This document shows, piece by piece, positions 26,160-36,663 of a stretch of DNA of 64,000 nt. This stretch comes from Eragrostis nindensis (taxonomy: Eukaryota > Streptophyta > Magnoliopsida > Poales > Poaceae): the NCBI GenBank assembly GCA_012490785.1, contig JAAXCT010000792.1, positions 266,331 through 330,330 on the forward strand. The letters run 5' to 3'. The notes beneath the pieces are model-generated. The model had not been told where the DNA came from and searched no databases. It saw only the letters and a program-made list of their open reading frames with translations. A program made the translations under genes and the position numbers. Within the stretch, counting starts at the first letter, position 1. Every line of letters begins with the position of its first letter.

Positions 26160-26615
26160 CCACCGACCACCGCCGCCACGGTGTGCCTCACGTTCTGCTG
26201 CCGATTGGCGGCGACGATGTAGCTGTAGGGGCTCGAGGCAGGCGTGCGTGCAGCGTGCTCAGCCGGTGGCTGACGAGATGGCGGTACACGGTGTCCGTCG
26301 GTTGGGTGAGCACGTTGGCCTTGGCCAGCTTCCACAGGGATCGGTGGCGTCAGGTTCCGTGCGTGAACACGAGCTCCCATTTGCGGCTGCCTCGTCGGCG
26401 ACTTGGGACGCGTCAGCTCGATGGCCAGCGGCATCAGCGTGCTCAGGTCTGACAGGAAGAAGATGGCGCGGGAGCGATAGAGCATCGAGTCCGGCAGCTC
26501 GCGCCCCTTGTGCCCGTAGGTGGTAGGGCAACATGAACAGCCGCTTCGCTGCCTAAGCCTGCTCTACAGTCATGGTGCCGTTCATCTGCTGTTCGAACTT
26601 GCTCTCAAGGACATG
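26160..26615 (-). pseudogene. Lipoxygenase relic (13-LOX-like fragment)
   Basis: The minus strand preserves separated pieces of a plant lipoxygenase: SKFEQQMNGTMTVEQA, then AAKRLFMLPYH, SMLYRSRAIFFLSDLSTLMP, LAIELTRPKSPT, LWKLAKAN and IVAANRQ. They are in the correct order but lie in different frames and include an in-frame stop. The LTRPKSPT wording resembles plastid type-2 13-lipoxygenases rather than 9-lipoxygenases. The iron-binding histidines lie downstream of what remains. It is a dead fragment of roughly 450 bases, upstream of the Ping/Pong-like element. Confidence 0.75.
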
Positions 26616-27157
26616 TAGTTTTCAGACAGGGTTCCTTTGGATTGAAGGATTTTGAAGGAAAAATATAGAAATCTGATTCCTAAGAATTTGAGCACTGTTT
26701 ATTTTTTTGAAACACGGTCATAGGGAAAACAAGAAAACTTTCTCAAGTTGCCCATTCCATAAGAAACTTTCCCATCCACTCCGACTTTTCTTTTTCCTTT
26801 TCATTTGAGAAGACCGAGGCAAATCACTCGTCCTTGTCATTAGGCCAGTCTCAATGGGCAGTTTCATTTCACAGTTTTTAAGAGTGCCACGTCAGCTTTT
26901 ATGGTTTGTTCTGTGGAATGAAATTGCATGTCTCAGTGCACAGTTTCATGTCACAGTTTCATATGCTTGTCAGGACATTAAATCGCTGCATGAGGTTGTG
27001 ATCAAATGTGGCATACAAATTTTGTAGCCACTTGAAATAGTATACTTGCATATTGGCAAAATAAAGTTGATAAATAAAAATATATCATTTCTCTAAAATA
27101 TTCAAATGATTATATAATAGAGTGACATGATAAGTGAAATAACATAAAGATCTATTT

Positions 27158-27844
27158 TTAACGACGACCAAACTTTTGCCAAATATGCTCAATCAAGTCC
27201 TTCTTAAGGTTTACATGAGTTGAGCGATCTTGTATTTCAGTGTGTTTCTCTAACACTCTTTCAAATGGAGCAGTTTCTTCCGAAGATAATTCCGGTTCTT
27301 GGACAATTGTTGCACTTGGAGCTTCATTCAAATCAAGATTCTCTTCAATTTCATCCTCTTTTTCGTCTTCAACTATCATATTATGAAGTATGATGCAAGC
27401 TTGGACAATTTTCTCAAGCTGTCCCCGATCATATAGGCGAGCCGGTCGCTTCAAAATGCAAAACCGACGTCGCAAGACACCAAATGCTCGCTCAATGTCC
27501 TTTCTCTTCCCTTCTTGGTGCTCTGCAAATAACTTGTCTTTGTCGGTGATGGGCATGGATATTGACTTGACAAATACAGCCCATTCAGGGTATATTTTAT
27601 CTGCAAGAAAGTAACCTGTGTTGTACTGATGCCCGTTCACTGTATATTGCACCCGAGGCGCTTGGCCTTTCAATGTTTCGATAAATAGAGTTGATTGTTG
27701 CAGCACATTGATATCATTGTTGGAACCTGCTACACCAAAGAATGCATGCCAAATCCAAAGATCGTGAGAAGCCACGGCTTCAAGTATCATGGTTGGACCC
27801 TTTTGATCACCCCTAGTGAATTGACCCTTCCCACAGCTTTGCAT
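27158..27844 (-). pseudogene. Truncated Pong-type transposase
   Basis: An open frame of 228 residues begins inside the family sequence at GKGQFTRGDQKGPTMILEAV and runs to DLIEHIWQKFGRR. The second catalytic Asp (GSNNDINVLQ) and the Glu (RKDIERAFGVLRRRF) are present. The block with the first Asp (normally IDCMHW) and everything N-terminal is gone. The ATG at 27844 belongs to the junction and is not a natural start. It cannot be an active transposase; any movement would need enzyme supplied in trans. Confidence 0.85.
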
Positions 27845-29486
27845 ACTTTTGTTCCTTAGCAGCCTTCAGATTTGTCCTTGAAATTTCAAGCTGGGTTTGT
27901 GACACCTTTTCACGTTCCACTTTACGCTCCTTTTGCATTTCAACCACCTTGTTGATGTTCTCTCCTAGGATCACAATACTATCCAGAATATCTTCCTTCT
28001 TGCGCTTCCCTCTAAGCTGGGCCTTGGCTGCTTCTCTTCCAATGGGACGGGGTTCGTCCCTATCATCAGTAACATCAATGGTCGTGCTCTTCTTCTTTTC
28101 CTTCTCCGCCAATCGTGCAAGGTACGCACACCATTTCGGCTCGTTTTTGACAGCCGACCACCAATGAACCAATGTGAAAGGCTTCTTATGTTTATTTGCA
28201 TACAACTTTTGTGCCTCTTCCATCAATTGCTCATTAGAGTATCCACTTGTATAAATTTTATTTGCCGTACTCCAAAAGCCATTAAAATCGTTGATCGCAG
28301 TATTTAGGCGAGTCCAGTGAATCTTCAATTGGTTAATGTCCCTTCTACGATTTTCTGGGGCTGACTTGTTAAATTCTTCAGTGATTTCCTTCCAAAATGA
28401 GTCACCTTTCTTATCACACCCATTTATCGGGTCATAGGAATTGTTCAACCAAGCATTTGCCTACAAAATGTAAAGTAACCAAATCAATGAGTAATAATAG
28501 CTCCAGCTATGTCATGGAATGAAAAAGTAAATTTGTGTCATGATTACCAGTCTAACTTCTTCATCATGTGTCCATCTTTTCTTTCCCTGTTTATCTGATG
28601 ATCCTTCAGGTGTTGGAGTCTCTTTGGAACTGGCGATGGAGATGTTCCATTGAAATTCTGATTAATAACCCCAACAAAATGAGAATTCTCTCCTTGTGGC
28701 GACGGATGAACATATGGCTGCTGTAGTAAATTAACAAAACCACCTTGTGTATAGGCCCTGAAATGTTAATTAAGTCAGAACACTACTTGATCAATTACAA
28801 ACAATGTCAAATTTTAGAAACTGCATCAAGTTACATTGTAGATAGCAGAACACTACCAGAAAATGGTAGCATGTCATATAATCCTATATAACAGATTACT
28901 CAATGCTGATATGCACAAAGGGATTATCTTTACATCTCACAAAAGTACAAGTAGTGAATCATTATACAGAGCAAAATAATTCTTCAGAAACTCTGAATCT
29001 CTGAAACTGCAAAATAACATTCAGATAGGAAAATAAAGATATGGGCGCAACATTATTCAGAGAGCATTATTCAGAGTGTTACATGCCTACAGTTTCTGAA
29101 GAAACATTCAGATAGCAGTATTTCTAACAAGAAGCACAGAAAAGAACATAGGAAGTATACCATGGATTTTGAGCGTTGTTTCCTTGGTGGGGTGGGAAAT
29201 TTGTGCCGCTGCTGGCTCCAGAGCCGGGCCATAGACCAGCGACTGGCGGCGGCGGCCACGAACTGCCTGGTGGATATGGAGCCTGTCCACGAACTTCGCC
29301 GACGTCCACGAACTGCCTGGCGGCGCCGGCGTCCGCGAACTCCCGTCGATCCATGGTGGCACGGTTCCGGCGGGTGGAATCGCTGCGGACCTTCCCTCCG
29401 CCGCCAATGCCGCGCCGCGCCGAACTCGCCCCCACCAATGGAGCTGCGCCCCGGCGAGAGTTGTCCGCCTCATCCACCGGCTCCAT
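27813..29486 (-). pseudogene. Ping/Pong ORF1 (Myb/SANT-like) gene, damaged
   Basis: Exon 1 begins at 29486 (MEPVDEADNSRRG) and is Pro/Gly/Arg-rich. A second exon (about 28759-28550) reads AYTQGGFVNLLQQPYVHPSP and later GKKRWTHDEEVRL, but a frame change lies between these parts. The third exon starts near 28460 (ANAWLNNSYDPINGCDKKGD) and runs through the SANT-like domain, with the conserved HKKPFTLVHWW and NEPKW blocks, to a lysine/glutamate-rich C-terminus. This is the DNA-binding partner of the transposase in Ping and Pong. Its 3' end overlaps the transposase remnant in another frame because of the deletion. Confidence 0.8.
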
Positions 29487-29796
29487 GACGGAAAGGGGCG
29501 GGAGCAGCAGCAGCAGAGAGAGGCGGGAGCAGGAGGGAGAGGGCGGGAGTCGCGCGCGGGTGAGGCGGGAGAAAAGGGAGAAGCACATGGGATCGGGAAT
29601 TTTGGTTGGGGGCGACACCGGAGATCCTCAATGGCGTTTCGTTCGGGTTTCATCTAATTGGTAACTGTGTCCGCGGCGTTTCGCTGGGATGAAACGCATC
29701 CCGTCTCTCTCCTCGTAAATTCTTTAACACGTCAGCGTTTTATCTGATGTGGCACCTTCTTAATTGCAGATGAAACCAGCACTGAGACTGGCCTAA

Positions 29797-29938
29797 GGGT
29801 GGGTGCGAGGGGATGGCCGGGTGGGTGTTCAACGCCGTCTTCAATGCGTCGCTGCTCGCGCTCTTCCTCGACTTCCACGGCGCCGCCTACGCCGCCGCCA
29901 AGGGCAAGAAGGCCGGAAACAAGGGGAAGGCAGAATGA
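29797..29938 (+). pseudogene. C-terminal tail of an ELO-like fatty-acid elongase gene
   Basis: Immediately beyond the element's right border the plus strand reads GGCEGMAGWVFNAVFNASLL, then LALFLDFHGAAYAAAKGKK, ending at a stop at 29936-29938. This resembles the last membrane helix and basic tail of plant ELO-like elongases. No upstream part of such a gene is found on the other side of the element. The internal ATG at 29813 would give a 41-residue peptide, but a truncated gene end is the better reading. The family assignment rests on a short match. Confidence 0.5.
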
Positions 29939-31586
29939 TGCAGCCAAGAGCTTAATTACTCATGAGGTTACAAACATTGTTTTTAGCTTTTTCAGGATCG
30001 TGTTAAAGTCAAACAGTTCATGTACCATTCTGGTTTCGATTTTGTTTTCTCAACCTCAAATAAATTGTTTATGTTTTCACCTTCGCATGACGGATATATT
30101 ATTACCAGATTAAATCAAGTCCCCTTGCATTGGCAGGGATTGCAGTTTATTTTTTATCAGTCTAAAGGCCTCGTTTGGGAAGACGGGAGCACAACCCAAG
30201 CTGAGCGCTCTCCCGCATGGAAATACCTGGCACACCCGCGCCTCGGGGTGAGCGCGCCCCTGCGGGTGGTGGTGCCCCCAACTGCATTTGGGATGCACGG
30301 GAAACTGTGCCGGGGAAGAATCCTAAAAAATCAACTTCGAAAAAAATCAGAAAAAGAAAAAATGCTCCAGAATATCTGTTAAACTGACAAATGTGATTTA
30401 AAAATTCAGAAAAATACCGAAAAAATCAGCAAAATTCTGTAAAACAACAATACTAGTGACAAGAGCCATTAACACAAGAATGTCAAAGAAAATCTGAGTT
30501 TTGTAGTACATATATCCAATGCTGATAAGCAGACTTAATTTTTTTTGAAGAAAAAAACTAAAGTGAATCTCTGACTTTATGCCACCAGGCTACTAATATG
30601 TTGCTACTAACATATGATGCTTAAATTGCCGGTCATAAGTACCCCAAATCCAACTCATAGCATATATGTACATGTTCAAAGATTCAAAGTAGACTTAAAA
30701 CGTGATTACAGTCATCTGAACAATGATCCACAACTTATGATGGAATGCCTCGGGTCATGAACATCGAATGCGCTGTCCACAATAGCAGATTCTTGTGCTT
30801 GTCACGGCCTTCTATAACCCTTGCTTCCTCCCGTTTTATCAAGATTTGGGGAACCAGTTAAAAGATCATGAATAAGGACGTCTGTTCAGAGTTGAATCCA
30901 CTGAAATCAAACCAGAAATATTTGCTTAACCTATATCTAGTGACAAACATGAAGACATACTTGAACTACTAAGTTTCCCATCTCTCAAGTATCTGCAAGC
31001 CTCCTGCAAGTAACAAAAAAAACATGCTTTAAGTGATGAAACAAAATGGTTTTATGAGACAAAATGGTTGCCACGTAATTAAAAAGTGTTCTGTGTGTGC
31101 ATCAAAGCTATAAGTCTCAACCTCATAGAGACGAGGAAGATGGCATGGTAACTATATATTTCTGGTTATGAAAGTTGATATTCATAGCACGGATTATAAC
31201 AACAGAGTTTAAAGAGTATCACATGTGACTCTACAGGAATAATTTCCTAGCATACAACAATAGCTTCCAAGAATAATGTAATGTACTGGAAGCTACTCAT
31301 AACAAGATATTTTATGAAGCGACGTACTCAAAGGCCTAGGAACTTTCAGCTAATAGAAAGATCTAGGAACTTTCATTATGCATCATAAACATCAGCTAAT
31401 AGAAAGATCTAGGAACTTTCATTATGCATCAGCTCTGTACTCTTGACAGCACATTAGATATAGAACTAGAGGAATTAGGAGATTATTGTGCCACAATGCA
31501 TGCACATATTACCACAACCAAATAGGGTAACGATATAACACAGTTTCCACCTCAGGCCTACTGAGGGTGCAATGCAAGTGCTGTTA

Positions 31587-32698
31587 GAGCAACTCCAGCA
31601 GGGCATGTAAATATGAGCCCGCCCCTACATGTGAGCCCCTACAAAGTGGCTCCAACTCTAGCGGCAGCCCCTGTTCTTGAGCCCCTAGAAGTGCGGGTCC
31701 CGCATGTCAACCTCTCCTCTCTCTCTCACTTCCTCCCATCGCAAGCGCCGCCACCACCGCATCAACTCGCCTCGCTGCGCCACTACCCAAGCTGCTCCAC
31801 GGCGAAGCCACTTCGGCCAGCGCGGCGGCTCCTCAGTGCGCAGCGCGGAAAGGTGGAGGTGCGGCGCGCGGGGCGGCCTGGGTGCAGCCTCCCCAGCCCA
31901 ACCGGCGCGCAGCACCCACGATGTGCGAGCTCCGATCCATGACGCGCGGGGAGGCAGCGTCGGGCGTCTTGGCCGAGCTCGTCCGGGGAGCTGGAGGCGG
32001 GATTTGGCTGGGGCGGCGTCGAGGGGCTGCGCGGGGCGGGCTCCTCGGGTCGAGTCGGCGCGCCGTCGAGGGGAGGCGGCGTGGGGCGGCGCGTCTGCTC
32101 GAGGGAGGTGATTGGCGGCGCAGGGCGGCTCGTCGGGCGCGGGGCGGCAACCGGAGGCGGGCGCGTCGGGTCGAGTCGGGGCGCGTCGAGGGGAGGCGGC
32201 GCGGAGCGGCGCGTCGGGTAGAGGGAGGGAGGAGGCGGCGCGGGGCGGCTCGTCGGGCCGGGGTGGCAACCGGAGGCGGCGCGAAGCTCGTCGGCAACCA
32301 ACGGCCACGCGAGGCTCACTGGTCCGCCCCCAACCCGGGAACGCCTCAAAGGGCGCGGCGGGTGCCGGAGGAGCGCAGATCCGGTGCCGGGCTGTCGAAT
32401 CCAAGTGGCTTGGTGGTTGATTTCGTCGTCGGCAGGGGGCGGACGGGCGGTGGCGACAGGAGGCGGTCGGGCGGGACGACGGAGGGAGGAGGAAGACATG
32501 CGCGCGCGTTTCGGTTGGGCGGGCCCCACGCATGTAGCGACCCAAGAGCAAGTCGCCAGATCTAGGGGCTTTGGAGGAGAATCTAGGGACCCAATAGCTG
32601 TAGGGCCTCATCTAGGGGCTCTGCTGGAGTTGTGTTTTTGAGCCAAAACCCTTAGATCCCATGTAGGGACTCATTTAGGGGCCCTGCTGGAGTTGCTC
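31587..32698. mobile_element. Nested non-autonomous element with 18-bp perfect inverted repeats
   Basis: GAGCAACTCCAGCAGGGC at the left and its exact inverse at the right are flanked by TTA (31584-31586, 32699-32701). It is 1112 bases long and Tourist/PIF-like by its target duplication. The interior (about 31690-32520) is extremely GC-rich and made of degenerate GGCGCGTCGGG/GAGGCGGCG units, so long open frames occur on both strands, none resembling a known protein. A second copy of the subterminal motif (GGGGCTCTGCTGGAGTTG near 32613) lies just inside the right end. Confidence 0.8.
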
Positions 32699-33200
32699 TT
32701 AGGAGTACACAGCAAACTATGCAGATTCAGTGAACTGTGCTTCAGTTGCTGCTAAGTTTGTAATTATGATATAATACTGCAACACAAACTAGCAATTCAT
32801 ATGGTTTTCCAAACAAGCAGGATGCTGCTCGAAATCATACCATAATGTTCAGAAAGAGAGGTCATCTCTACACATCACAAGTCAGCTTCTTTCAATTGTA
32901 TGGCTATTTCTGATGCTTCCATGACGTAACACACCAAGATTAACTCAAGATAAATATTCAGGTACGAACACACAAACTAGTGACCTGCCCATAGCTACAG
33001 ATTAGTGTTGAAAATGATAGTATCCATACTAATCAACCACCCAGTCTCAAATAAGTAGGTGCATTAACAAGACGAGTGACAAAAAGACAAAGACAAGTAC
33101 GCATATTGTTTTCCACGACAGCACGTCAGCACATATCAGTAACATGCAGAATCAGCAGGTCTGATTGTTGATGCTACTAGTATGATATGAGATAATGTAC

Positions 33201-33395
33201 CAGGTTGACGGCGTCCCGGACGGCGAGGGCGAGGATGTCAGCGTAGGACACGGTGGCGTTGTAGGACACCTCGACCTGGGTTTTGATGGCGTCGATGACC
33301 TCGTACCCGCGCACCGAGTTGGCGTTCGGCCTGGCCTTCTTCTCGCCGGTGAAGCTCGCGGTGTCGTCCAGCAAGATGCAGTTGGGGTCCTTCAC
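33201..33395 (-). pseudogene. Captured class III peroxidase exon fragment
   Basis: The minus strand reads CILLDDTASFTGEKKARPNA, NSVRGYEVIDAIKTQVEV, then SYNATVSYADILALAVRDAV. This is the segment following the distal-histidine region of secretory plant peroxidases. It stops at a splice donor (CTG then GTACAT) at the position where many peroxidase genes have an intron, so genomic DNA rather than mRNA was copied. The two cysteines normally found here (SCNATVSC) are both tyrosine. The haem-binding proximal and the distal histidines are outside the fragment. It is non-functional. Confidence 0.8.
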
Positions 33396-33592
33396 CTCCT
33401 ATAGCTTCGCCAGCCGCGGATCCGGCCGGAGACACCACAGATCTGGCAGGAGATGCCACGGATGATCTCTCTCGCGGGGTGGAGGTAACGGCACGCGGGA
33501 TTGGGAGGCGGTGACGTCGCGAGGTTGCGAGTGGGGAGAGAGGAGAGGCGCGTTCGGGGCAGGCGAGGGAGAGGAGTGGCTGTGTGCCGGCG

Positions 33593-33655
33593 AGGTGAGG
33601 CGAGGCGAGGCGAGGCGAGGCGGCGGCGACGAGAGGAGAGGAGAGGAGAGGCGGA
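33593..33655. repeat. GAGGC and GAGGA simple repeats
   Basis: Runs of GGCGA and then GGAGA pentamers lie inside the right subterminal part of the compound element. They are polypurine tracts likely to vary in length. Confidence 0.75.
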
Positions 33656-33835
33656 GAGGATTTCGTTCGTTGTGTCACGAGGCGATTTTTTTTGACCCAT
33701 GGAAAATGGCCGAACCCGGGGCAGGCCTTTGCCGTGTTGATGTGTTGCCAAAGGCTGCGGTGGGCTTCCCCGGGATGGCTTCCCCGGGATTGGGCCGGGA
33801 TCCCCGCGGGGAATTGAGTTCCCAAACGGCCTTAA

Positions 33836-34810
33836 GGATTTACGGATCGTGGAAATGTTTATATTCAGAATAAAGCTCTGTAGCTTCATGAATTTTGACC
33901 TCATCACAAAACGTCAACATGGACGTATCATTTCCTTAAAGAAGTGAAATCCTAGGAGTGATTAACGGGATTTTCTCTGTGTATCCGTTTGCAAATTTTG
34001 GGTATCTATACAAGACATCTCCCGTCTGCTCTGTTTCGCCTCTGAGTGACGAAGATTCACATCAGCATTCGCTGTCATCACGACGAGAATGTTCGTGCAT
34101 ATATAAAACGCCACAGAATTTGTATAAAAGCTGGTAGAAGAAAGGTAGACCTCAAAATAAGATGCAGACAACAAAAAGAGTCATTGGTGATAGGATAGCC
34201 AACAAGTTGATGCCTCCTTTTCCATTTCTATTGACAAATGTGTGCTGCGTGGCGCGAAGAAAGGCTACCATTTCGGCATTCCCGGGGGCTTCTCTAATTA
34301 TTGAGGACACATGGCGTGATTTAGGGTTCTAGGATAAATTGCACCCCGTTGGGTCAAAACCAATGTACTAACCACTATTTACAAATTGGGGAAAAAATAT
34401 CAACTCGTAATTCGGCAAGTTTCTTCAGAAGCACGGTACAAATCACGGAAACAACAGTCAGTGAATTCATCCCAATCACTGTCAGGATCTAGGAAACCAC
34501 AAACAAAATATACCATGGCTAAAGCTAAGTCATGAATATACTTAAAAAGAAGAAGCAAGTGCTAGGAGAAACTCTTAATTGACTACAAATCATGGGATCT
34601 GCACCCTGGGCTCATCGTGTTTCTTCAAGTTAACGCAATTTGTGCCTTTGGATCATGCATACTTTTTGAGAGAGAGAAAGTAGTCTTTAACCCAAAACCC
34701 GAGATTACAGGGTCTTTCCCAAGATGAAGCACTGCACAACTCCACCGATCGACTCTCTACAAGAGAAGGAACCAAAAAGGATGCAAGGAAAGATTTCCAC
34801 CTGCTACGAG
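33836..34810. other. Intergenic, no gene recognised
   Basis: AT-rich spacer. Nothing beyond short open frames. The stretch near 34660-34810 is probably the 3' untranslated region of the small minus-strand frame that follows. Confidence 0.4.
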
Positions 34811-34981
34811 CTAGAAGCTACTGGGCGCCCGTCCAGAGAAGGCCATGGCGAAGAGGAGGATGACGATGTAGAAGAGGATGACCACGAGCTTCATATTGAA
34901 CATGGCGAAGAAGAGCTTCACCATGAACACCAGCAGCAGCGCGTCGAAGACGATCGTCATGGCTACCTCCAGGGGCTCCAT
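34811..34981 (-). CDS. Possible 56-residue membrane protein
   Basis: A short frame starts MEPLEVAMTIVFDALLLVF and continues through two strongly hydrophobic stretches (about residues 6-26 and 31-49) to FSGRAPSSF. A splice acceptor (CGTTCCAG near 35050) and an open frame continuing to it suggest that the ATG sits in a second exon. Upstream is GC-rich promoter-like sequence (35100-35380). I do not recognise a family. It could be a genuine small transmembrane protein or a chance frame in a non-coding transcript. Confidence 0.4.
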   Translation of the reverse strand: MEPLEVAMTIVFDALLLVFMVKLFFAMFNMKLVVILFYIVILLFAMAFSGRAPSSF

Positions 34982-36663
34982 CGCCGCCGCAGCAATCCCA
35001 GACCCTGCACCGGCGACCGGACCAACCAGACTGCTACCAACCACTCTCTGGAACGAAAAAGAGGAATTGATAAAGCTGGATCGGAGTGGTGTAAGCTCCA
35101 GGGGCTGAGTGGAGAGGGGAGGTGAGGAAGGAAGGCACTAGCAGATGCACCTCACCTGAGAGCGACGCGTTTTGCGGCCTCCGCTGATAGAGCTTTGCCT
35201 TGGCCGACGCTGATTGCGCGTGGGCGTCGAGTGTAGAAAATGGCGAAGGTTCGGCAGAAAGTGCGGGCCCGTGGACGTAAACCACCGAACTGCTGAGGTG
35301 TCCTGCCTGACTGGCTGGGCCGGTGAGGGGAATCAAGCGGTGCGTACACACCACAGACCACTGCACAGCAGACTGCATGCCTGCCACCGACCAACTTAAC
35401 CTTCGGTGAGTGCTGCGGTGAGTGCCTGCTTGGATCTTAGGACTGCTGAAATTCTGTATGTGTACAGCTGGATTTTAGTAACGAAATGCAGATACCATTC
35501 CATGTGGACAGAGAGCTACAGCTGAATCTATCAAAACCTTTTTAGAGTATATAAGTAATCTGGAAGGCTCAAATTCCGGCAGAAACCGATATCATGAGGC
35601 TGGTCCAATCAAGAAATGCTTCATCAGAGATGCTTGAATTCAACCTTGAAAATAACAGCTATACCTAATGCATGAAGCATAATGACGAATTGGTGAACCA
35701 TAAAACTTTTCCCCAAAATAGCTTACCGCAGAATTGGTAGAGTGCTCCACATTGCATTCAAGTAGGGCTGCCGAGATGGTTTCAATCTTTTCCAAGCCTC
35801 AGACTGAAAGATGAATAGAGCTTCAATTATATTTATCATGCTTAATTATACCATAAACGAAAAGTAAAGACGAGCCAATCATAGTGCTTGATTAAGAACA
35901 ATCCCACTGAAACATGAGCAGGCAGCAAAATGTAAATCAGCATAATGAGAGCAGTATGCACCTGATTTTCGAGGAAAATGATTATTCAATTTTGAAGATC
36001 TATCTTCGATGTCAAACTGGAATACTAGAACCCATTTCAGATACTTTATCAACCTCAAAAGTGAATCCATTGCACTACGCCAGCCCATTGCAGCAAGTTA
36101 TGCTTTAGACTAAAGCATGGAACACTTCCTGCAGTTTATATACATACTCAAACAGAGTCTGGAGCATCACCTATTCACCACTGTAATCTTCACTTGAGCA
36201 CGTAGCAAAGGCCGCCAGAGAAAACTCAATTTCCAAACGGGAGGGTTCATTTTCTCTGTTGTTCGTCTGAAGTTGATTGCATCAAATCAGGTGAACCATT
36301 ATCATTGCCAAATGTTTCGGAAACTGACGTAGTAAAGTAGAACATCATGACAACAGACAATACAGCTCAAAATCAACTCCGTAATAATCCAGAATATCAT
36401 TCTCCCACATGAAAGCAATCATGAGTTCATGACCTACCTATATAATTTGACGATCACTCTTTATAATTAGATATCCTTGAATACTTGGGGAACTCAGCGG
36501 TTCAAGCTAATCACCATTTGTGAAGTCAGACTTAATTTTGCTTCAAACAAATTCTCCATAAACAGTTCTAATTTGCTTCTTTAACTTCATGAAGCTGGGG
36601 AAGACACATGGATCTTTCTTTGCTCAAAACTGTTCCAATTGATGACCAATCATCAGAGAAAAT
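34982..36663. other. Spacer, no further gene recognised
   Basis: The part to about 35400 is GC-richer and probably promoter for the small minus-strand frame. The rest is AT-rich, with the 3' untranslated region of the PPR gene near its right edge. No coding sequence is convincing. Confidence 0.4.

Larger units (their letters stand above)
26843..29793 (-). mobile_element. Ping/Pong-like Harbinger element, internally deleted
   Basis: The ends GGCCAGTCTCAATG (left) and GGCCAGTCTCAGTG (right, inverted) match the Ping/Pong/mPing terminal motif. Similarity continues imperfectly for about 45 bases, including GTTTCAT and GTGCCACGTCAG versus GTGCCACATCAG. It is flanked by TTA (26840-26842) and TAA (29794-29796). 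It is 2.95 kb rather than the roughly 5 kb of Ping or Pong. ORF1 and transposase remains lie on the minus strand in the usual order, but the part encoding the transposase N-terminus is missing. Confidence 0.88.
30166..33832. mobile_element. TAA-flanked PIF-like compound element carrying gene pieces
   Basis: The left end AGGCCTCGTTTGGGAA and the inverted right end AGGCCGTTTGGGAA are imperfect terminal repeats of the common plant Harbinger type. TAA flanks both sides (30163-30165, 33833-33835). The 3.7-kb interior has no transposase. It holds a peroxidase exon (33201-33395), a second nested element (31587-32698), a 46-base direct repeat (about 31347-31430), GC-rich subterminal DNA and simple repeats. 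Two unrelated ends lying at this distance by chance cannot be excluded. Confidence 0.55.

Noticed and set aside
25808..26526. Plus-strand frames of about 200 residues
   Set aside because: They run opposite to the lipoxygenase relic on the minus strand and have no recognisable domain.
31685..32611. 308-residue minus-strand frame in the nested element
   Set aside because: Low-complexity Arg/Pro/Ala translation of GC-rich repeats; no family resemblance, and similar frames exist on the other strand.
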